Positions 28,670 through 36,097 of a DNA stretch of 64,000 bases are shown one piece after another. The DNA lies in assembly GCF_014635285.1 (NCBI RefSeq), contig NZ_BMCR01000003.1:248001-312000 (forward strand), written 5' to 3'. This DNA comes from Stappia taiwanensis (lineage in GTDB: Bacteria; Pseudomonadota; Alphaproteobacteria; Rhizobiales; Stappiaceae). Under the pieces are notes generated by a model. The model was not told the DNA's origin. It worked only from the letters and a program-made list of their open reading frames with translations, and ran no database searches. The translations under genes were made by a program, and so were the position numbers. The number at the start of each line of letters is the position of its first letter. Positions within the stretch are counted from its first letter, which is position 1.

Positions 28670-29617
28670 TCAGTCGGTTGGGCGGAAATCCGCGAGCCGC
28701 GCCTCGAAATGGCCGATTTCCATGGCGGTTTCCGCCAGCCAGCGGCGAAAGGCGGGCAGGCTGTCGTTGGCGCGGGCCTGCGGATTGACCACCAGCGCAT
28801 AGCCGCAGGGGCTGACGGTGCGTGGCGGCATCAACGGCACCAGCTTGCCCTCGGTGATGGCATCCATCACCAGCGAGCTGCGGCCCATGGCGATGCCCTG
28901 GCCAAGCTGTGCCAGCTCCAGCGAAATGTTCGACTGGGAGTAGCGCTGGATGTCGCTCCATTCGAGTTGCACCCCGTTCGCCATGCTCCAGACCCGCCAG
29001 GTATCGACCGTGTTCTGCCCCTCATCGGTGGTCTCGCCAAGCAGCGGCAGCGTGGCGATGCGCCGTCCCAGCTCCGCTTCGTCAGGGCTTGCGAGCAAGC
29101 CGTGCTGGCGGGCGAAGCGCGGTGCGGCCACCGGATAAAGATGCTCGGTGAACAGGAATGCCTCGCCCGGCCGGACGGAATAGACGATGCCCACATGCGC
29201 GAAGCTGCGATCGAAATCGGTGGTGTCGATCACCGACTTGACGGTCAGCCGAACCTGGGGGTGCGCCTGCCGGAACCGGTTGAGGCGCGGCAGCAGCCAG
29301 CGCACGGAAAAGCCCGGCTGCACGGCGATCACCAGATCCGTGCCGGCATCCCGGCTCTTTTCTTCCTCGATGGCTTGCTGAATATGCCCGAAGCCGTGCC
29401 GCACCGCCTGTAGCAGCCGGCGTCCGGCATCGCTGAGGGCAACGCGTCGGCCGCTGCGCTCGAACAATCGGAAGCCGACGGTCTGCTCCAGCAGCTTGAT
29501 CTGCTGGCTGACAGCGCTTTGGCTCACCGACAGCTCGTCGGCGGCGGCGGTGAAGCTTTCCAGCCTTGCGCAGGCTTCCAGCACCCGCAGGGCCCGCACC
29601 GAGGGAATGTTGATCAT
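28670..29617 (-). CDS. LysR-family transcriptional regulator
   Basis: A 315-aa LTTR. The N-terminal winged helix (SVRALRVLEACARLESFTAAADELSVSQSAVSQQIKLLEQTVG) is textbook, followed by the substrate-binding domain from about residue 90. The opening and DLVIAVQPGFSVRWLLPRLNRF are close to the GcvA-like subgroup. It is divergent from the NhaC antiporter gene and probably regulates it. The 137-bp intergenic region is strikingly AT-rich and holds an inverted repeat at 29674-29699. The inducer is unknown. Confidence 0.9.
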   Translation of the reverse strand: MINIPSVRALRVLEACARLESFTAAADELSVSQSAVSQQIKLLEQTVGFRLFERSGRRVALSDAGRRLLQAVRHGFGHIQQAIEEEKSRDAGTDLVIAVQPGFSVRWLLPRLNRFRQAHPQVRLTVKSVIDTTDFDRSFAHVGIVYSVRPGEAFLFTEHLYPVAAPRFARQHGLLASPDEAELGRRIATLPLLGETTDEGQNTVDTWRVWSMANGVQLEWSDIQRYSQSNISLELAQLGQGIAMGRSSLVMDAITEGKLVPLMPPRTVSPCGYALVVNPQARANDSLPAFRRWLAETAMEIGHFEARLADFRPTD

Positions 29618-29673
29618 CCGGTGTCTCGCTCCGGTCGGTCATTGTTAATTCATTAGGTAGATATAATCATATT

Positions 29674-29699
29674 ATTAGATATTGAATATTTTTTCTAAT
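29674..29699. promoter_or_regulatory. Probable LysR binding site between lysR and nhaC
   Basis: ATTAGA (29674-29679) and TCTAAT (29694-29699) form an inverted repeat with a 14-nt spacer in an AT-rich divergent region, about 55 bp from the antiporter ATG. This fits LTTR T-N11-A type dyads. Confidence 0.45.
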
Positions 29700-29754
29700 T
29701 CATCTGCGTGCTACCCCTCCCGCTCTTGTCTGTCGGAACTCAAGGGAGGGTGAG

Positions 29755-31155
29755 ATGACCGAACCGAACAAGCTGCCTGGCTTTTTACATGCACTGGTGA
29801 CCTTTGGCGCGATCGTGGTGGTGATCGGCTACGGCCTGTTCGTGCTGGAGGCGAGCCTGCACAGTCTGATGCTGATCTGTCTGCTGATCGCCGGTATCAG
29901 CGCCTGGATGCTCGAAAGGGGAGGGTTCGAGCCGATCCGGGATGCCATGAATGCCGGCATCAGCCGTGCCTTCGGCGCGATCTACATCTTCATCCTGATC
30001 GGCGTCTTGATTGCCGCGCTGATCCAGGCCGGCTCCGTCAGCGCGTTGATTTCCTATGGTCTGCAGGTGATTTCCCCTGCGGTCTTCCTGCCGGCCGGGC
30101 TGATCCTGTGTTCGGTCATGTCCATTGCCACCGGTACCAGCTGGGGCACGGTCGGGACCGCCGGCGTGGTGCTGATCGGCATCGGCGGGGCGATGGAAAT
30201 CCCACTGCCGCTGGTGGCCGGGATGATCGTCTCCGGTGCCTGTTTCGGTGACAAGATGTCCCCGGTTTCCGACACCACCAACCTGGCGGCGATGTCCTCC
30301 GGGACCAATCTCTATGCCCATATCCGGTCGATGACCTACACCACCGGCCCGACCTATCTGATCGTGCTGGCGATCTTCACGGTGCTGGGGCAGGGCTACG
30401 CGGCCAATCCGATGCCCGCCGAGCGGTTGCTTGAGCTGACCACGGCCCTGAATGACGCCTATGTCATCAACCTCCTGTGCCTGCTGCCGTTCGTGGTGAT
30501 GATCGGCCTGAGCCTCGCGCGGGTGGCGGCGGAACCGGCGATGATGGCGGCGGCATTGGTCGCGGTGGTTCTGGCGGTTCTCATGCAAGGGGCGGATTTC
30601 ACCGCGGTGCTGAACGCGCTTTACGGCGGCGGCAAGGGGGCGACCGGGGTGGAGGCGCTGGACAGCCTTTTGTCGCGCGGCGGCATCGCCTCGATGATGT
30701 GGACCTTGTCACTGGCGCTGATGGCGCTGGCGCTCGGCGGCATCCTGCATGGGTTTGGCTTCCTGCGGGTGCTGATCACCACGGTGCTGCGCCGGGTCAG
30801 GTCCACCGTCGGGCTGGTCGCCACCACCATCGTCTCCTGCCTCGTCGGCAACATGACCATGGGCGAGGCCTATATGACCATCATCCTCGGCGGCCAGCTG
30901 TTCGGTGATGCCTATGACGCCCAGGATATCGACCGCACGGTGTTGTCTCGTTCGCTGGAAGAGGGGGCGACCCTGACCACCACGCTGATCCCCTGGACCA
31001 CCGGCGGCGCGTTCTTCGCCAGCACCCTCGGTGTCAGTGTCATCGACTATGCGCCCTGGGCCCTGCTGAACTGGATGAACCCGCTGTTGTCGATCCTGTT
31101 CGCCGCCTTCGGCATCGCGATCTTCCGCCGCAAGCCCGGCGCGGCCCTTGCGTAA
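29755..31155 (+). CDS. NhaC-family Na+/H+ (or substrate/Na+) antiporter
   Basis: A 466-aa polytopic inner-membrane protein with about eleven hydrophobic segments. The NhaC signatures are clear: SGACFGDKMSPVSDTTNLAAMSSG, the earlier IATGTSWGTVGTAGVVLIGIG, and the C-terminal SLEEGATLTTTLIPWTTGGAFFASTLGV. NhaC members exchange Na+ for H+, and some exchange organic acids (malate/lactate), so the adjacent enzyme-like cupin gene leaves open an organic-acid substrate. The GGGAGGG ribosome site is strong. Divergent LysR upstream; a cupin-like gene follows in the same direction, 70 bp after. Confidence 0.88.
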   Translation: MTEPNKLPGFLHALVTFGAIVVVIGYGLFVLEASLHSLMLICLLIAGISAWMLERGGFEPIRDAMNAGISRAFGAIYIFILIGVLIAALIQAGSVSALISYGLQVISPAVFLPAGLILCSVMSIATGTSWGTVGTAGVVLIGIGGAMEIPLPLVAGMIVSGACFGDKMSPVSDTTNLAAMSSGTNLYAHIRSMTYTTGPTYLIVLAIFTVLGQGYAANPMPAERLLELTTALNDAYVINLLCLLPFVVMIGLSLARVAAEPAMMAAALVAVVLAVLMQGADFTAVLNALYGGGKGATGVEALDSLLSRGGIASMMWTLSLALMALALGGILHGFGFLRVLITTVLRRVRSTVGLVATTIVSCLVGNMTMGEAYMTIILGGQLFGDAYDAQDIDRTVLSRSLEEGATLTTTLIPWTTGGAFFASTLGVSVIDYAPWALLNWMNPLLSILFAAFGIAIFRRKPGAALA

Positions 31156-31225
31156 CCCGCCGACGCCATGGCCGGCAGGGGCGCATGGCCCCTCCGGCCC
31201 GTCTTTTCCCTGAAGGAGTATCCCC

Positions 31226-32038
31226 ATGACCGCTTCCGCCTATCCGCTGGAGATCGATGCCCTGGTGATGACGCGCAACCTGCCGGACGACCTCATTCAG
31301 GCCATTCCGGTGCTGATGGTCAATCGGCAGGGCGACAGCGAGAGCGCCTATATGCGTACGGAGAATTTCCTCGGCCATGTGGAGCCGGGCCGGGCCTATC
31401 GATTGACGCTCTCCGGTTTTGCCGAAGCTGACGGCGAGGAGCCTGAGCCGCTGCCCGAACCGGCGGAGCCGCCCCATTGCATCCTGCGCGGCACCTGGAA
31501 CGAGGCCGTCGACCTGACCATTCGCGATGCCAATATCCTTGGCGGCAACGGCCGCTACACCCTGCCGGAGGGCGAGGAGGAACTGGTGGTGCCGGTCGCC
31601 CCGGCGACGGCGGAAAACCTGGCTTACTATGGCTGCCAGTTGCTGAAGGTGGGGGAGGTGACCCGCTTCGTCTCCACGGACAATCTGCCGGTGACCATCA
31701 CGTCGGTCGGACGGGACTATCCGGAAGGCTACCTGCTGCAGCCGGAAAAGGGCGGTGGTGCCTATCTGGAGGTGCATGACCGGCCGCATTTTCACATGCC
31801 GCTGGAGGAGGACGCGGGCGGTTACCTGATCATCGGCAAGCGGGATGCGGCGGGCGTGCAGCGGGTCTCAGCCTTCCAGGTGCCCTTTGGCCATGGCATC
31901 CACATGGCGCCCTGGGCAATCCACAGCGACGCCTATCTCGTCGGTCGTTACATGGTGATCTATTCGGCAACGCCGGAATTCTCCACGGTGATCCTGCGCA
32001 AGGCCGATGGCAGCCTCGCCCCCGTTGCCTTCCGCTAG
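31226..32038 (+). CDS. Unrecognised protein with cupin-like His-rich C-terminal half
   Basis: A 270-aa soluble protein I cannot assign. The first 90 residues are acidic with a Pro/Glu-rich linker (about residues 70-85). The second half is beta-rich and has a cupin-like metal-site pattern: HDRPHFHMP near residue 190 and later GHGIHMAPWAIHSDAYLVG, a layout similar to sugar/ureidoglycolate-type cupins. The start is secure, with AAGGAG upstream. It follows the NhaC gene in the same orientation, so it probably acts on the antiporter substrate or is under the same LysR control (inference). No signal peptide. Confidence 0.6.
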   Translation: MTASAYPLEIDALVMTRNLPDDLIQAIPVLMVNRQGDSESAYMRTENFLGHVEPGRAYRLTLSGFAEADGEEPEPLPEPAEPPHCILRGTWNEAVDLTIRDANILGGNGRYTLPEGEEELVVPVAPATAENLAYYGCQLLKVGEVTRFVSTDNLPVTITSVGRDYPEGYLLQPEKGGGAYLEVHDRPHFHMPLEEDAGGYLIIGKRDAAGVQRVSAFQVPFGHGIHMAPWAIHSDAYLVGRYMVIYSATPEFSTVILRKADGSLAPVAFR

Positions 32039-32216
32039 GAGACCGCCTGACCATTCCCATACCCTCGCCCATGGATGGGGCCGGCTGGCTGCGCGAATTT
32101 GCCCTTGCGTCACTGGGGAATTGCAACCAATGATAGGTTAATTCTGTTTATGCTCGCGCATACCTCCCAAGTGTCATCAAGCGAAGGGGGCTGCGCGGGC
32201 GAAAGCTGGAGCCGTC

Positions 32217-33664
32217 ATGGGTGGTCTGGTGGGCTGGGTGGATTTTCGCGGCGGATTGGCCGGGCAGGAAGCGCTCCTGCGCCGCATGACCGCGACGTTG
32301 GCCCATCGGGGGCCAGACGGGCAGGACGTCTGGTTGTCCGATTATGCTGGGCTCGGCCATTGCCGCCTTGCGGTGGGGGCGGGCGCAGCAACGCGCAGCC
32401 GGTGCGTATTGGTGCCGACCGGCACGCGCGGGACGATGACGGTGAGGCCGCCATCGTCGGCGTTCAGACCGGCGCGCTCTACAATCACGAAGAGCTGCGG
32501 CGGGATCTGGAGCAGCGCGGCATTCGCTTTGCCGGACGGTCCGAAACGGAAGTTCTGCTGCGGGCCTATCGCCAATGGGGCGCCGATTTCGTGGGCCGGC
32601 TGGAGGGCATGTTCGCCTTCGCGATCTGGGACGCGGGCCGGCGGCAGCTTCTGCTCGGGCGCGACCGTTTCGGCATGAAACCGCTCTACTATCATGCGTT
32701 CCGGGACGGTTTGCTGTTCGCCAGCGAGCCCAAGGGCATCATGGCGCATCCGCGCTTCGTTCGCCGGCTCGATCTCGACCGGCTGCCGATGGTGTTACAG
32801 CCGCGTCTGGCGCTTCCCGGTGAGACCCCGCTTGCCGGGTTGCATGAGCTGCCTGCCGCCCATCTCCTGACCGTGACGGAAGCCGGAACCGCGACCCGGC
32901 GCTATTGGCGGCTGGTCAGCGCGCCCCATGGCGATGATTTCGCGGCAACGGCGGGCCGGGTGCGCGGCCTGCTGGAGGACAGCGTTGCCCGGCAGGCGGG
33001 CGCGAGCGCGGGCGCGGCGCTCGGCGCCATGCTCTCCGGCGGCATCGATTCCACCTCCGTCGCCGCGCTGGCCTCGGCCGCGCGCCGGCGGCAGCGGCCG
33101 GATGCCGCGCTTCCCACCTTTTGCCTGCGCTTTGGCGGCGACGCGGCGCATTTCCAGCCGACCGAGCTGCGCCCGGATGTGGATGCGCCCTTCGCGGCGG
33201 AGGCGGCCGCGTTCCTCGGCTGCCGGCATGAAAGCGTGACCGCCGCCGCCAGCGATCTGCCGGCGGTGATCCCCGCCACGCGCCGGGCGCGCGATCTTCC
33301 CGGCTGGGGCCAGTTCGATGCCTCCATGTATCTTCTGTTTCGTGAGGTGCACCGCGATTGCAAGGTGGCCCTGACTGGCGAGGCGGCGGATGAGTTCTTC
33401 GGCGGCTACCCGCATGTGCAGGATCCGGAGTACGACCGGGCGCTGTTGCGCGAGGCCCATCGGCTCGCCAATGATCCGGGCTCGGCGATTGCCGGCCTGT
33501 TCGACACTGGCCGCCTCAACGGGCTGATCGCCGCCGTCGGCGACGACCCTTCCGGCGCCATGCGCGCGCGGGCCTTTCCCGGCGGATCGAGCGCGCCGCA
33601 CCTGTTGATCCAGCTGCTGGAACTGGGCCGCTGGGTCGAGGACTACAGGGTTCCACTGGGATAG
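32217..33664 (+). pseudogene. Asparagine-synthetase-like amidotransferase, degraded (Cys lost, frameshift, internal deletion)
   Basis: The N-terminus starts MGGLVGWVDF, where active members read MCG, so the glutaminase nucleophile Cys is gone. The glutaminase domain (LAHRGPDGQDVW, LGHCRLAV) runs into a frameshift near 32370-32385, in a GGGGGCGGG run, and continues in the second frame (GVQTGALYNHEELRR, GRDRFGMKPLYYH). The synthetase domain has the PP-loop SGGIDSTS and GEAADEFFGGYP. It then jumps at about 33405-33415 to HVQDPEYDRALLREAH. In intact relatives that tail follows a KSPYP motif some 150 residues later. The intervening KDRMSMA...EVRVPF region is missing although the C-terminus looks natural. 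It is therefore most likely non-functional, or retains only a non-amidating fragment. Confidence 0.78.
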
Positions 33665-33687
33665 CTGGGGCGCGGGAGGGGGAAGAC

Positions 33688-34221
33688 ATGGAGCAGGACG
33701 CAATGGAACCCGACACGATCGGGCGGCCGGCGCCGGCAGGCGGACTGCGGATCCGGTTGGCCGTTTCCGACGATGCGCCGGCCATTGCCGACCTGGTACG
33801 CCGGGCCTTCGCGCGGCAAGCCGTTGCGGTGATGCCGCCGCCCTCGGCGCTGGGGGAGACCGGCGGGCGCATCGCCGCGCATCTGGCCCGGGATGGCGGG
33901 CTGGTCGTCACGGTTGGATGCGAGATCGTCGCCGCCTGCCTCTGGACCGTGACGGGAGGCGACATGTATCTCTCCCGCGTGGCGGTCGATCCGCAGTGGC
34001 GCCGGCGCGGCATCGCCCGGGCGATGCTGGTCGAGGTACGTGAACGGGCCCGAGCCGCTGGTCTGGCGCGCATGACCCTGAAGACCCGCATTCTGCTTGA
34101 GGGCAACCGGCGGCTCTTTGCAAGCTGCGGCTTTCGCGAGATCGCCCGTCACACTCATGAGGGCTACGACCAGCCGACCTCGGTGGAAATGGCGCTGCTT
34201 CTGGAAGACGGAGCGGCGTGA
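33688..34221 (+). CDS. GNAT-family N-acetyltransferase
   Basis: A 177-aa acetyltransferase. The first strand is LRIRLAVSDDAPAIADLV. The acetyl-CoA loop is VDPQWRRRGIARAMLVEV, followed by NRRLFASCGFREIARH, all standard GNAT elements. An internal ATG at 33703 would remove five residues. It starts 24 bp after the asparagine-synthetase pseudogene on the same strand, so it may have belonged to that pathway. Substrate unknown. Confidence 0.82.
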   Translation: MEQDAMEPDTIGRPAPAGGLRIRLAVSDDAPAIADLVRRAFARQAVAVMPPPSALGETGGRIAAHLARDGGLVVTVGCEIVAACLWTVTGGDMYLSRVAVDPQWRRRGIARAMLVEVRERARAAGLARMTLKTRILLEGNRRLFASCGFREIARHTHEGYDQPTSVEMALLLEDGAA

Positions 34222-34234
34222 AGCGCGTCTCCGG

Positions 34235-34564
34235 TCAGCGGTCCTTCGGGCGCGCGGCGATGATTTCGGCAATCCGCTCGGTGTCGCTGGCTTGAAGGTG
34301 TCGGCCGCGATCGAGGATCTCGATGGTATATTCCTCATAGGTCAGCCCCAGCCGCTCCGCCCGTTTGATGCGAAACAGGGCGACGTCGCGCGACACGCTC
34401 GCCAGCGCCGCCTTGCGGGCCTTCTTCCAGGTGAAATAGCTGCCGACCGGGCCGGTGCCCCATTCGGGCCGATGCTCGTCGTCAAGCGGCGGGCCGCCGT
34501 TGTGGCCGATCAGTGCCGGAGCGATGGGGGCCAGATCCATTGAAAGGGATGCGCCGCGAAACAT
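34235..34564 (-). CDS. Small conserved alphaproteobacterial-type protein with IGHNGGPPLDD motif
   Basis: A 109-aa protein of unknown function (101 aa if it starts at the ATG at 34540). Near the N-terminus is IGHNGGPPLDD, a short motif I recognise from many small alphaproteobacterial proteins. It is followed by a Lys-rich WKKARKAAL segment and LTYEEYTIEILDRGRHL at the C-terminus, which looks like a small helical DNA-binding-type domain but is not assignable. It is convergent with the GNAT gene (13 bp) and lies opposite to all neighbours within the accessory cluster, suggesting a separate insertion. Confidence 0.6.
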   Translation of the reverse strand: MFRGASLSMDLAPIAPALIGHNGGPPLDDEHRPEWGTGPVGSYFTWKKARKAALASVSRDVALFRIKRAERLGLTYEEYTIEILDRGRHLQASDTERIAEIIAARPKDR

Positions 34565-34692
34565 TCCAGGGCTCTCCGCTGCCAGGGGTCTTTTCTGCCA
34601 AGGCTCTTTTCCGACTGTCGCATACCGCCTGCGGCGACCGGGTGACCCTCTCGGCATAGCCCGCTTGCGCAGGCACCGCAATGCCGCCGGAT

Positions 34693-34721
34693 GAGGCGGT
34701 AAATCCGGCCGCCTCCTTTTT
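34693..34721 (+). terminator. Orphan rho-independent terminator
   Basis: GAGGCGG (34693-34699) pairs with CCGCCTC (34709-34715), followed by CTTTTT. It is a good plus-strand terminator, but the nearest upstream plus-strand gene ends at 34221 with an opposite gene between. It may end an unannotated small RNA or read-through from the GNAT gene. Confidence 0.6.
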
Positions 34722-35047
34722 GTGCAGATCTTGCGCGTATCCCCGCTTGTCCCCGATGTCCGGAGCCGCGCCGGACAGACGCGCCCTGTCAAAATGTCGG
34801 GGGGCGCGAGAGCGTGGAGCGGGAGCGAAGAGCGGTTCGCCGTCGGCGGGTCGGGAAAGGCGCCGTAGACGGCGCGAAAGGCGTGGGACCTGCACAAATT
34901 TCCTTCGGATTGCGCAAATAATTCGCAAAATTGGCGCGGGATTTGGCCGAGTTGCACCAAGCAGAGCCGGTTGAGCCGAACCGGATGGCGATGGGTCTCG
35001 GTAAATCTAACGCTGCGGCAGGTTTTGGTTGACAGTATCGCCCTTGC

Positions 35048-35072
35048 ATTGCAGCGTGTTTAATGTTGCAAT
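35048..35072 (+). promoter_or_regulatory. tauD promoter region with inverted repeat
   Basis: ATTGCA (35048-35053) and TGCAAT (35067-35072) form an inverted repeat with 13-nt spacing. A TTGCAG (35050-35055) then lies 17 nt before a TCTATA element. The dyad overlapping promoter elements about 45 bp before the ATG suggests a repressor site for the tauD-to-methyltransferase unit. Confidence 0.45.
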
Positions 35073-35115
35073 CTATAGGGGTATGTAGTCGCGCCCGTCG
35101 CATCGGAGGCCGGAC

Positions 35116-36006
35116 ATGCTTGAACTCATTCCGCTGGTAGATCGCATCGGTATGGAAGTCCGGGGAGTGGATGTGACGGGGCCCATCAGCTCCGGGGATT
35201 TCGAGCGGATCTACCAGGCCTGGATCGACAACACGATCCTGCTGTTTCGCGATCAGCACATGACCACGACCGAGCAGATCGCCTTCACCCGGCGGTTTGG
35301 CGAGGTGGTCAGCTACACGCGTAAGCAGTTCGCTGAAGGCAGCGAGCCGGAAATCCTGATCCTGTCGAACATCAGCAAGGATGGCAAGCCGATCGGCTCG
35401 CCGGTCAGCGGCCGGGTGTGGCACACCGACGGGCATTACCTTCCCGAGCCGCCGGCCGGCTCGCTCCTCTATGCCCTGGAAACGCCGGCTGAGGGCGGGG
35501 ATACGCTCTTCGCCAATATGTTCGCCGCCTATGACGCGCTGCCGGAGCCGGTGCGGGCGCGGATCGAGGATCTGCAGGTGGTCATCAGCCGGGTGCAGTC
35601 GCGCCCCTACAACTATCCGGATCGTCCGCCGGTTACCGAGGCGGAGCGGGCCGAATGGGCGGATGTGCCGCAACCGATGGTGCGGTTCCATGAGGAGGCC
35701 GGGCGCAAGGCGATCTACGCCGGCGGCAACGTGCCCTGGCGCATTGTCGGCATGGATGAGGCGGAAAGCGCGCCGCTGGTGACCTTCGTGCAGGAGTTCT
35801 CGGTCCAGCCGCGCTTCACGTATCGGCACAAGTGGCGGCCCGGCGACATCATCCTGTGGGACAACCGCAGCGCGCTCCATCGGGCCACCCCTTATGACTT
35901 CGCTGGCAGCCGCAGGCTGATGCATCGCACCACGCTGGCGCCGCGCCGGGCGGTGCCCGAGGCGCGAACCGGAGGACGGGAGCACGGCGCGGCCATGGCC
36001 GGATGA
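35116..36006 (+). CDS. TauD/TfdA-family Fe(II)/2-oxoglutarate dioxygenase
   Basis: A 296-aa non-haem iron dioxygenase. The facial triad is visible: H103 and D105 in VWHTDGHY, and distal H255 in SALHRATPYD, followed by the 2-oxoglutarate-binding Arg region RRLMHRTTL. FEVVSYTRK-like N-terminal sequence and the GGDTLFANM block are also typical. Family members hydroxylate sulphonates, aryloxyacids and amino-acid-type substrates, many in natural-product pathways; the substrate here is unknown. It is the first gene of a plus-strand series (tauD, GMC, GNAT, HExxH, methyltransferase) and has a GGAGG site. Confidence 0.87.
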   Translation: MLELIPLVDRIGMEVRGVDVTGPISSGDFERIYQAWIDNTILLFRDQHMTTTEQIAFTRRFGEVVSYTRKQFAEGSEPEILILSNISKDGKPIGSPVSGRVWHTDGHYLPEPPAGSLLYALETPAEGGDTLFANMFAAYDALPEPVRARIEDLQVVISRVQSRPYNYPDRPPVTEAERAEWADVPQPMVRFHEEAGRKAIYAGGNVPWRIVGMDEAESAPLVTFVQEFSVQPRFTYRHKWRPGDIILWDNRSALHRATPYDFAGSRRLMHRTTLAPRRAVPEARTGGREHGAAMAG

Positions 36007-36097
36007 CGGAACGCCTCGACGGGGAGGCCGCCCGGCAAGGCGCATGGCGCGGCCCGGCGGCGTGACGGGCAGGTAGAAGGCGGGGAAGGGGGACAGC

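Larger units (their letters stand above)
34565..35115. other. 551-bp gap without a protein gene
   Basis: It contains the plus-strand terminator at 34693-34721 with no plus-strand gene just before it. A GCGCCG-TAGA-CGGCGC hairpin lies at 34860-34875, followed by an AT-richer stretch from about 34900 leading into the tauD promoter/operator. No convincing ORF on either strand. Confidence 0.6.

Noticed and set aside
32370-32385. Programmed frameshift in the asparagine-synthetase gene
   Set aside because: A G run is present, but the gene also lacks the catalytic Cys and an internal segment. Decay, or a sequencing error at the G run, is more economical.
32075-33664. Asparagine-synthetase gene starting at 32075 as one intact frame
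   Set aside because: The part before about 32380 in this frame has no family sequence; the true N-terminus (LVGWVDF, LAHRGPDG) is in the frame starting at 32217, so a frameshift must be accepted.
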